Shown: one piece after another, positions 21,452-34,742 of the stretch
Numbering within the stretch: the stretch's first letter is position 1
Layout: each line of letters starts with the position of its first letter
Assembly (NCBI GenBank): GCA_018127085.1
Contig: CM030733.1
Location: forward strand, 1-64,000
From: Pneumocystis sp. 'macacae'
Lineage: Eukaryota > Ascomycota > Pneumocystomycetes > Pneumocystales > Pneumocystaceae
DNA length: 64,000 bases
Direction of reading: 5' to 3'
Notes under the pieces: generated by a model
Told to the model about the DNA's origin: nothing
What the model saw: the letters and a program-made list of their open reading frames with translations, nothing else
Databases searched by the model: none
Program-made: the position numbers and the translations under genes

Positions 21452-22000
21452 TCAAAAGAGGCAATAAGCCTTAGTCTTTTCATGAAAACTTAGCACTAAC
21501 ACTATTTAACACTATTGGATTTGGTGTTACATTTTAGATTAAAAATATGAATTATAGAATGGTAAATTATTATCTTTAACATTATTGGTTTCCTAATCAG
21601 TTCGATTGTTTTCTATAAAAATTAATTTTTCTCATTTATCATTTTAATAAAATTAAGATTTATTTCATGTAATTATTATAAATAATATATTTATAAAAAA
21701 ATTAAAGAATAATTTTTACTGAAAAACTGATTTTTATATCGTTCATTTTGTTTTATGTTGAATTTGATGCTAAAAGTAGCAGTAAAGACGAAATAACTGA
21801 ATTTTTTGATACAAATGAGTGTGTCCGGTATTATCAGTCAATCCTGTATGGGCAATTACATGATGATGGGAACAGTGGAATAAATGTAAACATAGTTTGA
21901 CTAATGGCTTATAAAAAGCGCAGGCGATAAGAGTGATAAAGAACACATGTAAAGATGCATTGTAAATTTATGAAAAATGTCACTCTTTTGGTCTATTCTG
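21452..22000. other. AT-rich spacer upstream of the short msg-like gene
   Basis: No supported gene. It should contain the promoter of the minus-strand gene starting at 21451. About 21885-21960 (AATAAATGTAAACAT...CTTATAAAAAGCGCAGG...) resembles the msg spacer near 18805-18870. Confidence 0.4.
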
Positions 22001-24400
22001 TAGTCTTTGTCGCTATTTTGCTTGCTCATTTTTTAAATATATCCTTTTCTAGTCCTCATTCATCTCTGGACTCCCAGTCTCCTGTTTCTGTTGTTGAGTG
22101 AACTTGTTCTTGTAGTAGTTATGTCTTTGATTGTTGTTTCTGATGTTTTATTTTTAGCTGTCCTAATTCTGGACATTCATCCATTATTCATGTATCCTGA
22201 TATTTGTATCCTTTTCTAGATCTATAGTTTTCCCGCCAAGAATAATATCTCCTTTAATCTAGGATATAGATCAAACACTATTGGTATTAAATGAAATGCT
22301 TCTATCTCTTCGTTATTTGAATCTGTGCTTACAAGCTCAAACTGTACCGTATCTATTGTTTCATTAGGTGTGACTGGGATATTGTCTACAAGTTTAATGG
22401 CTGATTTATTGCCAGCCGCTTAACTTGAATAAAATATAACTTGCTGCTTTCATTGCTTTTTTATTCTTTTTTAATATCTTTATATCCCATTTTTCAACTT
22501 CATTTCTAGAAATTTTATGAAAAAATGAAACCAATAATCTCTAAGAAAAGAAATTTTTAAAAGAATGATCGAGTTTAAAAAAATATCCAAAGTTAGAGAA
22601 TTTTGAGTCCTCTAGTTCTATTATTTAATTATATGAAATACTTTATAAGCGTTTTTTGGATTCTTTGTGGTTATATCAGTTTTTGGTCTACCAATTGTTA
22701 CATCTTTTAAATCTTTTTTCAAAGAACATCCTATACTTTCTATTGAATTATGAAATTCATTTTTTGTTAATTTTTATTGGTTTTTAGTAATTTGTCTAAG
22801 GAATATATTGCACTTTCTCAGAAACTACAGTCGTATGACATTAAAGATATAAGTATAAAAAAATATGGTTTCCTAAAAAAAAAATAAACGCCATTTTTCT
22901 TATTTTTAGAAAAAGCCCAAATTTACTTTTGCAAATACCGGCGTAAATCCATTTAGTTGAATTTGCCCTGTAAAGTCTGTAAATGTATTTTTAGTAGATT
23001 TTTGTTTTCATGTAGCGCAAAATTCCTTTTTTTCTAATCATTAAAGAGTAATGTAAAACAATTAAAAATAAACAAAAGATGCATTTTTGATAACATATAT
23101 GTATAGTTCGTGGTGTATTTTAAATTCTTTGAAAGCAATCCCTTGATATAAGAGCTAAGATGTGGACACGCTTCGCTAATATTTTCCAAAAGAAATTCAC
23201 ATATATTCTATAGTTGATGAGAGAATTCCACCATATTAAAGCCGAGACTGACTGTATAATAGCATTTGTAAAACTCGTTAATAAATTATTGAACATTTTT
23301 ATGAGTAGAAACCTGAAAAGCACCCTTAAAAATAGCAAATAAAAAGATATTTCTAAAATATTTATAGTGTTTTAAATAACAAAAATTTTTCAATTTGCTA
23401 TATAAAATGAGAATAGAAAAATTATAAATCTCTAAAAAATGTCACTGTCTCGTAATTTTTACAATTATTGGTTCTTAGTCTTCTGATTTTCTGAAAATAA
23501 TTCTTTATTTAAATCAAACGATTTATCAAATCCCTCTTAAATTTTGACATTTTTTTCAATTGAAGTTCAAGACTTAATTTAGTAGTTAAATTTTTGCAAA
23601 AACTATTTATTGCATCTAATTCATAAAACGATTTCAGTGTACTAATGAAATCCCTTCCTGATAACTCTTTTAATAAATTTTCACATAAATTCATAAATGC
23701 GTTATTTTCCGTTTCATTCTATATGCAAGAATTAAAATCATCTAATTTCTCAATTTTTCTTCTAATAAAATATTTACTAATTTCCTTCCATTTTCTATGT
23801 AGTCACATTGTTCTTTTAGTGTAAGACACAGCAACTCATTTATTTTTAAATCTTGTCCTAATATTTCTTATTTTTCTTTTAACTCTTTACAATCTTCTAG
23901 AAAATTCCTCCTCAAATTTGAATTGGTTTTAAATTCACAACTTTACCTTTCGACGTTATTTGCAAATATTCAATGTGCTTTTTGGGTGTAAGCATAAATT
24001 TGCTAATACAGGTTCTCTAATATCTATTTTTTTAAATAAATTAAATACTTCATTTACACATATCCCAATGAGTTGCTTGTTGCTAAGCTATGTAGCTTTC
24101 CTTCTAAGTTGTTTTCAACTAGTTTATATTCTTTTTTTAAAATTCAGATTTCGAGACATGTTAAAATCGCCTTAGTACATGCATTGATAAGTTTAATTTT
24201 TTTAAATTACAAGGCTTTTGTAAATAAAAACATTTTAATCCTAAATTTGTACAAAACCTTTCATCCAATTTTATAAATTATTCGAATCACCCTAGTAATT
24301 CAGCATTTTTGTTACCACCAGTCGTATTTGATAGTGATGAATTATTTAATTTTGATTTAAACGTGTTAAATTTAAGTTTTGACTTATCTTTTAGACATAT
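22000..24400 (-). pseudogene. Decayed msg pseudogene
   Basis: Several minus-strand stretches still read as Msg but in different frames and with stops. About 24330-24110 gives KLDERFCTNLGLKCFYLQ, matching ELDERLCIDLESECFYLQ of the gene at 14618-17869. About 23905-23780 gives RRNFLEDCKELKEK, a stop, EILGQDLKINELLCLTLKEQC, matching its RDFPSDEDCKKLEEEC...LTLKERC. About 22420-22260 gives AGNKSAIKLVDNIP...EAFHLIPIVFDLYPRLKE, matching the conserved region before the Ser/Thr tract. Order and orientation are collinear with an intact intron-type msg gene. Multiple frameshifts and stops make it non-functional; ends are approximate. Confidence 0.85.
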
Positions 24401-27250
24401 ATATATTAGTAATTTATTTATTAATTTTTTAAATTTTTGAATATTTTTTCTAAAAAACATGAAGTTTTTCTAAATAAAATCAATCTTATTTTGTTTTTAT
24501 TTATTTTTTTAATAATTTATTTTATAATGATCTAAATTTTTTTAATCAAAATTACTTTTGGAACATTTTTTAAAATTTTAGAACTAATTATAACTTAATT
24601 CTTTAATTACTAAAAATTCTTTTTTCATTATTTATATCAATATTATTTTTTTGAATTCTTTTTATTTTTAAGTTGTCTATTTTTTATTCTATAGTCTTTG
24701 AGTTATTGATATTAGTACTAAAGATGTTTTAAATTTATAATTCTATTATTTTAGTTATGCCTTTTAATTTGTTTTTAAATAGAATATCTTTTAGTATACT
24801 TTTTTAAAGAGCTATAAAGTTTCTTTTAGAGAATTTTAGAAGATAACCTTATTGAGTCAGAAATAATCTTTAAAATATATATAGAATTTTCTTTTTCTCG
24901 AGATCAGTATTAGATTTTTAATATCTAAAATTCTTGATGTTTTAATTATAAAAACAATATTTCTTAAGCAAAGGATATGTTTAATTAATAGTATTTTAAA
25001 TTGAATTATTAATTTTCATTTTAACAATTGTATAATTTTTTTAAGTTATCTTTAGGAATTCTTCATAGATTTTTTTTATAAATAAGTTTTTTCTATTTAG
25101 TTTCAGAAAAATAAGAATTTGTTTTGATTGTAATTTATTTTATTTTTTTAATTTTACGCATTTCTAAAAAAAATTATAATTTTATCATATTTTTTTATAA
25201 TATTTATTTAAAATACTTAAAATATTTAAAATTTTAAGATATAAATGTAATCTTTTTGAAAATATGTATGATTATTTATTTTCTATAAATTTATTTTTTA
25301 TTAGTAATAGTTTTTTAAATATTTTAAGATTATTTTTAAGTTTTTGAATTCTTTTTAAATTTTTTTTAATTCTTTATAAATTCTATTTTTTTTTTAATAG
25401 TGTTAATTTTTTTGTTTTGTATATATTTTCAAAAACTCGATTTCTAAAAATATCATAATATTTTTCTATATTTTTTATATTTTTTATTTTTTCTCATAAT
25501 TTTAAAGTATATTTTTTAGAGGATTATATTTAAAATTAATATTACTAATGGCTATTCAATAACATTCAATTTTTGTGTAAGAATGTTTTTAAAGATTATC
25601 ACATTTTTCTTTTTATATGCCTTTTTAAATAAATAAATTTTCTATTTTTTTCAATAAGATGTTTTCGTAACTTGCATTTTTTAAAGTCAATCTATTTTTT
25701 AATAATATGATTCAATTCATTTTTGAATTTTTAAAATTCTATATTTTTAATTCTTTATAATCATTTTTTAAAAAGCTTAATTACATATTTAAAGTCTTGA
25801 ATTCTTGATTTTGTTTTTTTAATATCATTTTTATATATCCGATATGTAATTTTTAATATAAGTACAAAGTGATATTATTTCTTTAATATTTATCTTTTTA
25901 GATAAGGTTAATAACTTATTTTAGCTTATTCCGCATAGATTATTGTTATTAAATCGTATAAATTTATCATTAACTTATTCCAAAATATTTAATATATTTA
26001 TCTAAAAAATGATTTTAATTATATTTAGTTTTAAGGATATATTAATAATTTTAGTACTTATTCTTTAAAATAATTAAAATAAAAATATTTTGATTATTAT
26101 TTAAAGTTTTTTATTAATTCCTGATTGTTTTAAACCTCAAAAATATGATATTATTTTCATTCATCTTTAATAATTTATAGAATTAATTTAAAAACTTTAA
26201 ATTTAAATCTTTTTTTATTTAACTTCTTTTTTTATTATATAAATATTTTAGTTAATACACTAAAATATAGAATATACAAAGATTTTAAAATTATTTTTAA
26301 CTTATCTAAGTTATATTTTTTTATCAATATTTTCTGTTAAGTATAATTTTTATTAATAACTTTCCAGTTGATCTTTAAATAATTTATTTTTTTCTTAATA
26401 AAATATTTCCTTTTCTTTTTATTGAATTGAAATGAATTTTATATTTATATTTCATTTTTCTTAATACTCGGATTTTTCATATTTATTTTAAGTATCATTA
26501 TCATAATTTAATTTATAAAAGTAATATTTAGATTGAAATGTATTTTGTTTCAAAAGTTAGAAATATTCTATTATTTTTAAAAATAGTTTATTTGAATATT
26601 TTAAACAAATCTAGATAAATCCACTGTTTTTTGTTATTATCTAATATATATATTTATTAGATATTCTTAACATTTTCATTGAATTCTTGAACATGTTATA
26701 TAATTATAATAATCATAATTTTTAGTGTTAATTTTTTATTTATTATAATTTAAAATTAAAACTTTATTTTTTCGTTTTTTATTATCTTTGTAGATACAAA
26801 AACATAATTATTATGTTTCTTTTTTATAACATGCTTCCTTTTTTTCTAAATTTTTAATTATTTTTTAATCTTATTTTCATGATATTTTTTATAATACTCA
26901 AAGACCAAATTTCCCGTTTTTTCTATTTTTTAAGATTTATTTTAAAATTTCATTTTTTATTCTAATTTTTATATTTACATATTTAAAAAATATTTTTTTT
27001 AAAAGTAATTAATTTTCATAAAAATAAATGTATTTCAAAAATAATTAGATGAATCTATATATTTAGTATATTAAGCTAGTATTCTTTAACTTAAATGAAT
27101 GCAAAAAACTAAGTCCACTAAATTATAATCACTAAATAATTTTGCAGGTATATATGTATTATTGTATTATAAAAAATACAGAAGAATAGGCTTTTATTCT
27201 TACATAAACTTATATAATTATTATTTTCAGATGAGGTATATCTTTATATC
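24400..27250. other. 2.8 kb extremely AT-rich gene-free stretch
   Basis: Nearly pure A/T with TTTTTAAAT-type runs on both strands. I see no coding frame, RNA gene or clear repeat. It may be fully decayed msg-family DNA or simply AT-rich spacer. Confidence 0.6.
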
Positions 27251-28675
27251 CTAAACAAATATCCATATTCCAGCTGTCATTCCTATAATTAAACAAATTA
27301 TTCCTGCTCTTTCGAAACCTTGTACTCGGACACCATAACCTTTATCTTCTATTTGAGGATTATTTGTATCTTCAGTGCCAGGTGTTACTGTTGTTGTTCT
27401 TGTAATTGTACAGTCTTTATCATCTATATCTGACCCATTAGGATCATCAGGCTCTGGTTCAGCTGGTTCTCCCGGACTCTCCTCGTCTGGTTCTTCTGGC
27501 AGTGGTTCAGGCTTTGGTTCAGGCTTTGGTTCAGGCTCTGGTTCAGGCTCTGGTTCAGGCTCTGGTTTAGGTGATTCTTCAGGACCCTCCTCACCTGGTT
27601 CCTCTTTGCCTGGTTCTTCTGGTTCTTCTTCTGGTTCTTCTTCTGGTTCTTCTTCTGGTTCTTCTGGTGCTTCTGGTTTCTCTTCTTTTGGTCCTTCTGG
27701 ACTCTCAGATTCTAATTCGGGATCTTTTGGCTTAGGTTCAGGTTCAGGTTCAGGTTCAGGTTCAGGTTCAGGCTCAGGTTCAGGCTCAGGTGCTGCTTCT
27801 GAGTCTGTTGGTGCAGGTCTACCCAAACAACATGTCTTCGTTATTATTAATGTCTCCATATAAACATCTTCAGCAAATACAGTCTCCACTGCTACTAAAG
27901 TACGAGTAGTTAGTACAGTATGAACTTTAACAAATAGATTTCCTAGATAAGGGCGAGTTCCGTCTTTATCAATATCATGATCTGTTTTTTTGCAGTTTTC
28001 TCTTAAATTTTTACATAAATCCTTTAAAGTAGGGTTACACTTCTTTTCGAAATCATCACATTTCCCAATATGCTGTTTGCAAGTAGCATCTGTGTAGCCA
28101 TTAATTGAACTTAGTTCATTTTTAATGCTCTGACATATAACACCTAAATATTCTAATAACTTCTTACACAATTCATCATCTGAAAGGAGAGAATCTAGTT
28201 CACTTATAGAACCATCATTATCATCATTATCAAAAGTTTTAAGAGCAGATCGATATGTTTTTTGAAGACTTTCGCATTTTCCCCGAGTAGCATCATGCTT
28301 TTCAAAATAACCTAAGACGACAGAAAGGTAATTTTTATCCAAGTCCCTGCTATGTAGATATTTATTTAAGTGCCCTAAAGAATCATCTAAAGTATTTTTT
28401 TGGTGTTCTAAGATGAATGAAATTTCATCAAATTTAGATTTCATTTCGAGAAGGTCTCTTTTAAGTCTACTATGGAACCCTGGAGAAATCTTTTCTGAAG
28501 AATATGCAGGAGCTTGATCATAATTCAAAAGGTTTTTATCTGAAATAGAAGCATAATAATTTTTATAATCTAAAAAAATTAAAAGCAGAAAAAATCAAAA
28601 TTTATAAAAAATACCATTATCTTTTGAAAGAATACAGGTAATGCTTAGAAATACGGCGAATATTGAGAGCTTCAT
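27251..28675 (-). CDS. Msg-related surface protein with Glu/Pro-rich stalk
   Basis: Two exons: 28675-28615 (signal peptide [17 protein letters not shown]) and 28569-27251, separated by a 45 nt intron with GT...TTTTTTTAG. Total 459 residues. An N-terminal Cys-containing helical domain includes Msg-like spacing ([49 protein letters not shown]). A region of about 110-120 residues is dominated by Glu-Pro repeats: EPEPEP runs, then EPEEEPEEE runs, then [14 protein letters not shown]. It ends in a hydrophobic segment ([18 protein letters not shown]) compatible with GPI attachment. It is the most centromere-side member of the msg block, consistent with recalled descriptions of small Pro/Glu-rich msg families nearest to the non-msg genes. 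The charged repeat probably forms a rigid stalk in the cell wall. Confidence 0.85.
27424..27790. repeat. GGTTCAGGCTCT / GGTTCTTCTTCT coding minisatellite
   Basis: Two arrays of 6 bp units (GGTTCA, GGCTCT) encode Glu-Pro at about 27500-27565 and 27735-27790. A central GGTTCTTCTTCT 12 bp array at about 27600-27665 encodes EPEE. Copy number can change without frameshift because the units are multiples of three. Confidence 0.85.
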
Positions 28676-30386
28676 TCATTAAGTAATAGAAATAAGAAAA
28701 TAGTGTTATTCTTGAAAAGGGTGTTTCCGATATAAAAAATTCAGGAGCTGTTCCGATTTAATTTGACAGCAAATAATATATAATATATAAATAGTAAATA
28801 GAGATTATATTCTTTTTATTTTTAATGATTTTAATAAATTTATAATTGCATAGACATATATTTGTTACATTTTCCTTATAAAATACAATAGTATATAATA
28901 TTTTAAAAAAATATATATTTAATATATATTTTATAAATTTTACTAAAAATATTTTCTTTATAAATTATTTATTTATTTATTTATTTATATATTTGATACT
29001 TTTAGATGTTTTACATTTCTTATCCTTTTATACTTTTAATTATATTTTTTCTTTAATATTTAAAGATTTCAATGTATTTTCTTATATTTTATTGTATTTA
29101 TATGTTTTTATTTTATAGTTTATAATTTTAGAATTTATTTTAAATATCCTTGTTTTTTCATAAATATTTTTATATTTTATTTGCATAGGATACATTTAAA
29201 GATATTTTTAATTTTTAGATGATTTTATATTTTTTATTTTTTTTGAAATAATTTTCAATTTTTACTTTTTTTATTTTTTATGAAAGTTTTTTATTTATAA
29301 ATTACAAAAATATTTCTTTTATTATTTATATAGTTTCCAAAATAGTAATTTATATGTAATTTAATCACAAAGAACATATTTAATAGAGTATTTAATTTTT
29401 ATATTTGATTTTAAATATTAAAATTAATAATGTTTTCTTAAACATTTCCAAAAAAATTCTAAGTTTATTTCTTGTTTAGATTATAAAGACTATATAAGTT
29501 TAGTATATTATTAAAAATATATTTTAAAAAATAGAAATTCCTTTTATTAGATGGTAGAATTTAGAAAAATTTTATAAAAATAAAAACATAGAACATATTT
29601 GTATTAATATAACACTATATTTAATAAAAAATTAAAATTATGAAGGTAAATGAATATCATTGATCTGTGTTCTATTAATATTCAAGATATTTCATCGCAT
29701 TAAATATTATAAAACAAATATATGTTTTTTTCAATTAAATAAAAACATAATATTCTAACATTCCAAAAAACATTATTATAATATATAATTTTATTTTTAC
29801 TTCTGAAATCAAAATAGTTATAATCTAAAAATTTATAATTATTCTTTATATTTTTTTACTTATATAATAATCATAAATACTAATTATATAAACTTCATTT
29901 TTAAAAAGTTTACTCTTTTGTTAAATTTATTATCATCAATTATTCACAAAATAAATAATATATTATATTTTTTTTAAATAGTATATTTAAGTAAAACCTT
30001 ATTCTAGTTTTCATATTTATCTTTTTAATTCATAAAATTATTTAATTTTTTTTACTTAGATATTTTATAATAAAAAATATTTAAATCATTAGACATAATC
30101 AAATTATTATAGTTTTTAGAATTTTTAATTATAATAATTTTTTAAAAAATATATTTTAAATTAGACATCTATAATTTCATCTAATAAATATTGAAAATTA
30201 AATCACAAAATTATATGAGAACAAGTTATACATAAAAGTAAAAAATATATAAAGTAATTTTAAGTATTAAAATCACATTATGGATAAAAAGAATAATGAC
30301 GTTATGAACTTAAATAAAAAAGAAAATATAATCATGATATTTTTAGTTATAAGTTTAAATTTTTAAACTATTTTACGCGCTATAAG
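28676..30386. other. AT-rich spacer at the boundary between the msg block and the chromosome body
   Basis: About 1.7 kb of very AT-rich DNA with no supported gene. It separates the last msg-related gene from the B-type cyclin, so it holds two divergent promoters. An ATTT run ((TTTA)n-like) lies near 28970-28990. Confidence 0.55.
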
Positions 30387-32151
30387 ATGTTGTCTAGACA
30401 ACGATTAGATCAAAATTATCAACAGTACGATTAAAAGATATCAAAAAAATATTAAAGAATTTTTAGAAATATTAAAAAAAATATTTATAAGAAATTGTGA
30501 CTCTTTATATTCTTTATCTGTATCTCAAAAATATTCTAGAGTATTTAATTTTGATATGAGCTCTTATGAGGTATGTTCTAGATATCCTCCAAAAAATTCA
30601 ATAAAATCAAATAATGGTTTTCGAAATTAGTAAATATTCCTTTCAGAATATTCTTTCTATAAATTTGTTTGTTTCTATCATAATTGAAAAAAATCATTTT
30701 CAATTTTTTGGAGTTTTTATTTTTAAAAATTAAACCGCTTATAGGCTCAAAAATCTCTTTCACATCGTATAAAGCAAGATGAAAATATTAGCCTTGTTTC
30801 TCAAAAGCAATATAAATATCATTTAAATCTTTCAGAACATAATGAAAATTTTCAAACATCTAGTAATACATCTAAAATAGGGATTAGAAGAACAGTACTC
30901 TCTGATGTTAGTAATAATCATATTAAACCTTCCTATATTCAGTCGAGATTATGCAATTATAGATCAGGAAATTTTGAAACAACTGGATTTTCAGAAGCTT
31001 TACGTCAATTGCATGTAAAAGAAAGTAATTCTTTAGAACATGAAAATATAAATAAAAAAGATTTACCTAGTCATTACTTATATCATCGACTTCAGAGCAA
31101 ATTAAATGAAGATTTTGAAGATAAAAAAGTGTTGCACAACTTTATTTCTTCAGATACTTTAAAAGATGAAAATATTAAATATAAAACAGATGATGCTTGT
31201 AGTCATCTTTTAAAATATACTAAGCTTGATATTATGGAATTGAAAAGGATTAGAAAAGAATTCATTGAGCAAATAGATGAATGGGACACTACTATGGCAC
31301 ATGAATATTCGGATGAAATATTTGCTTACATGCGTGAACTTGAAGTTGGTTAATTTTTAACCTTACTTTTATCATTAAGTTTTTTAGATTAAATATAAAC
31401 CAAGCCCGACATATATTGACCACCAGCCTGATATGCAATGGTCAATGCGCTCTGTATTAATTGATTGGCTTATTCAAGTACATTCACGATTTCACCTTCT
31501 TCCTGAAACACTTTACCTTACAATTAATTTAATTGACCGATTTCTTTCTGTAAAGGTTGTTTCTCTCCCTAAATTGCAACTTGTTGGTGCTACAGCACTT
31601 TTTTTGGCTAGTAAATATGAAGAAATTATATGTCCATCGGTTCATGAAATAGTATATATGGTAGATCATGGATATTCTTCAGAGGAAATTTTGAAGGCTG
31701 AAAGATATATGATTAATATGCTCAATTTTGATCTTGGATGGCCAGGTCCAATGAGTTTTTTACGACGTGTATCAAAAGCAGATGAATATGATTTAGATAC
31801 ACGTACTCTCACGAAATATCTTTTAGAATTAACTGTTATGGATTCTCGATTTATAGGAATTTTACCGAGTTTTATTGTTGCAGCTGCGCATTATCTTTCA
31901 CGTTGTATGTTAGAAAAAGGAAATTGGGTAAGCTTTTTTATTATAGATATTATTAGTAATAAAAGCAGACGGACGCACATGTTTACTATTCATCTTATAC
32001 TGAACGTCAATTATTACCTCTTGTTAATATTATATTACAATGTTTAGAGTCTCCAAAGGAGCATCATAATGCAATTTATGAAAAATATGCAGATAAAAAA
32101 TTCAAAAAGGCTAGTAAGTTTGTAGAAAATTGGATGGCCGAACATACATAA
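30387..32151 (+). CDS. cdc13: G2/mitotic B-type cyclin (Cdc13/Clb-like)
   Basis: Regulatory subunit of the mitotic Cdk1 kinase. A destruction box RTVLSDVSN (RxxLxxxxN) lies in the N-terminal part at about 30890-30915, so APC/C-driven turnover is expected. The cyclin box starts with MQWSMRSVLIDWLIQVHSRF at 31433 and continues through PETLYLTINLIDRFLS and ALFLASKYEEI. Secure introns: 31345-31387 (43 nt) and 31928-31968 (41 nt). After the second the C-terminal cyclin fold resumes with TDAHVYYSSYTERQLLPLV, stop TAA at 32149-32151. The 5' end is less certain: a short first exon from ATG 30387 with an intron at 30425-30466 reads plausibly, and one or more further introns lie between about 30570 and 30745. 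Confidence 0.88.
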
Positions 32152-32627
32152 TTAATATTTATTCGATGTTTTTAAAATAACAATAGTAGCAATTTTTATA
32201 CTCACAAATTAATTTAATTTAAAATTCAGGTCTTTATTTTTTGAATTTGTAATTTTTACATGAATAGTTTAAATACATTGGTATACTGTGTTTTCTCACT
32301 TTTTGTTTTCTTGGATAATTATTTTAATAAATTGTTATTTTAAATATATAGTTTTATTAATAAAAATTTAAGAACCTAATTGAAAATATAATATTTATTA
32401 TAACTAAAAAAGTAATGGTACAAGAGACAGGTGCTATGTGTTTATGCTAAAATACTAGCCCAAAAATATATAATTGTATAAAGAAAAATATATAAACGTA
32501 AAAACTACAACTTCCTTGGTCTAATATGAATATGAGTGTGCTATGGTCAAAATTAAACCATACACTTTGAAGTTATCTGAATAAAGTATTGATATCAATG
32601 ATACCAGGATAATACAGTTAGAAATAC
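32152..32627. other. Convergent intergenic spacer
   Basis: The 3' flanks of the cyclin (+) and importin alpha (-) meet here. AT-rich, no gene seen. Confidence 0.5.
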
Positions 32628-34742
32628 CTAATTCATCGCTGTATCACCGTTCGTATTTATATTAGAAAAATCAAATTGTTGCGCAGTAGAAAAATCTGAA
32701 CCATTATTGACGATGTTCCCAAAACTGAATGTACGTCCTTCTACTTGAGGAGCCAATTCAGTATCAATCTAAATAAGATTAAAAATATTTTTATTATAAT
32801 AAAATTCTAACCTCATCATCATCATCATTGAAATATTTTTCAATTATATTATATGATTTTAAATAAATTTCTTGATTTGAACTCTGCTGAAGATTGTGAA
32901 TTTTTTCCATTCCCCCAGCTTCTTCGATATACAATGCAAAACGATTCAGTCCTCCATTATTTTCTTTATCTAATTCACCAATTTTTAAAATATTTTCAAG
33001 ACCATCTAGAGCCACTTGAATAATTTTATTATCCAAGCATGTCAACAAGTCACACAAGGGTTTTATACATCCCTGAGAAACTAAATATTTTATTTGATCA
33101 GGTTTAGATAATCCACCTGATGTTGCATTGCTTAAGGCCCAACATGCTTCTTTTTTAGTTTTAAAATCAGCATTAGCCAACAAATTAATGAGAGGAGGAA
33201 TAATATTAGCATCGATTACTGCTTGGATTTGAGTACAATTACCAGCAGTTATGTTTGAAATAGTCCAACAAGCTTCTTTCTTAATTGCATCCTTTGGCGA
33301 TGAAAGCAGAGATAATAATGCTTGAAGTGCACCACAATTAATTATAACTTGAGTCTGAATATCATCTCCTGTAACAATATTTCCTACTGATCTTAAAGCA
33401 GGAGTCTGAACAGAAGTTGAAGGGTGCCTTGAAAAAGTTAATTAAGATTTTAAAATAAAGGATATTTACATAAGTAATTCTACTAAACGTCTAGGAATTC
33501 CTGCATCAATGATTGCTTGAATTTTGTCATTAGACCCATCACTTAAATAACTTATAGCCCAACTAGAATCAATTAAAATTTCATCGTCGAGAGAAAATAT
33601 CAATTTGGCTAGAACAGGAAGTGCTAAAGAAATAGTATTCCAATCTGGTTGCGGATTTTTCCCTCGACAAAAATTAGAAAGTGTCCATGTAGCATTACGA
33701 AGCATTGAAAGTTTTCGAGATTCAGTTAAAAGAGTAAGTAAAGGTCTTAAAGCACCTTCACGAAGTACAAAATCCCTACATTCAGGTGAATCGCCAGCAA
33801 TATTACCCAACGCCCAAACAGCCTAATTCCATAAATAAATTGTAAAAAACAACAATAACTGAACCTGTTCCCTGACATCTGCCTCTGGACTTGATAAAAG
33901 TTCTACAAAAATAGGAACAGCACCTGCTTCAATAACAACTTGAGTTTGACTAGAACTGCCACTAGCAATATTGGTAAGGGCCCAAGCAGCCTCAAACTAG
34001 ACCATTAATTCAATATATACCGATTTGATAAAATATAAATGCTTACTTGAACCAAAGTATGTGGACTTCTTAAAAACTCTACAAAACGTTTAACAACGCC
34101 ACATTCTATAACTTTTTCAATAGGCGGATTTCTTTCCTTGGATAAAAGCTTTCTAAATTTAGTTGTCGCTGGTATCTGCTCCTCAATGTTATCTGAAAAA
34201 ACACCAGCAATCATTTGAGGCAACTCATTATTAAGCTATGAATGTTAGAAAATAACTAAAAGGGGCAGTAAAATATATCTAATATATATAATTACAACAA
34301 CAACAATGAAAAAGTTGCTGTATGTAATTTAAATATCTGCCTTTATTTTGTTCTAAAAAAACTAAACAAAATCTTAAATTCAATAAACAGGTCAATTGAA
34401 AATTTCATTTAATGATTTTAAAGATAAAAAAGGTAACATAAAAAATAAAGTAATTTATGAAAGTTAAAGGCATTTCAAATTTAAAGTAAAAAACAAAAAA
34501 GTACGTACCTGGTCCTCAAGATGAAGAGCAGAATCTTCATCATCACTTTCAGTAGTTTCGTGTCCTGATATAATATTTAAATTCCGCTTTTTTGCCAATG
34601 ATTCTTCTCGCTTCTGCCTCCTGATTTCCATTTGTTGCTCTTCACGTCTTCTTCTTAATTCATCTGCTCCAAATATATTTTTGGATTTAAAGTTATTCCG
34701 ACGGTGTTCTGGTACAAATCTATTTGTATCAAGATCTGACAT
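32628..34742 (-). CDS. SRP1: Importin alpha (karyopherin alpha)
   Basis: Nuclear import adaptor that binds classical nuclear localisation signals and, through its N-terminal IBB domain, importin beta. Exon 1 (34742 to about 34509) encodes [43 protein letters not shown], the IBB with its basic clusters. Later exons carry armadillo repeats with the typical conserved W and [77 protein letters not shown]. The acidic C-terminus is FNDDDDE, followed by a short last exon ending DTAMN with stop at 32628-32630. At least six introns, the first unusually long (about 250 nt). Full family length is present. Confidence 0.95.

Noticed and set aside
24400..27250. Centromere candidate
   Set aside because: Only AT-richness supports it. 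It lies within the msg block close to a presumed telomere, and no further evidence is visible.
27375..27863. Gly-Ser-rich + strand frame
   Set aside because: Exact antisense of the Glu-Pro repeat of the minus-strand gene, which has a signal peptide, an intron and a GPI-type tail.
31928..32047. Cyclin ending in the frame read straight past 31928 (stop at 32047)
   Set aside because: That reading crosses a clear intron (31928-31968). Splicing restores the conserved C-terminal cyclin fold and a stop at 32151.
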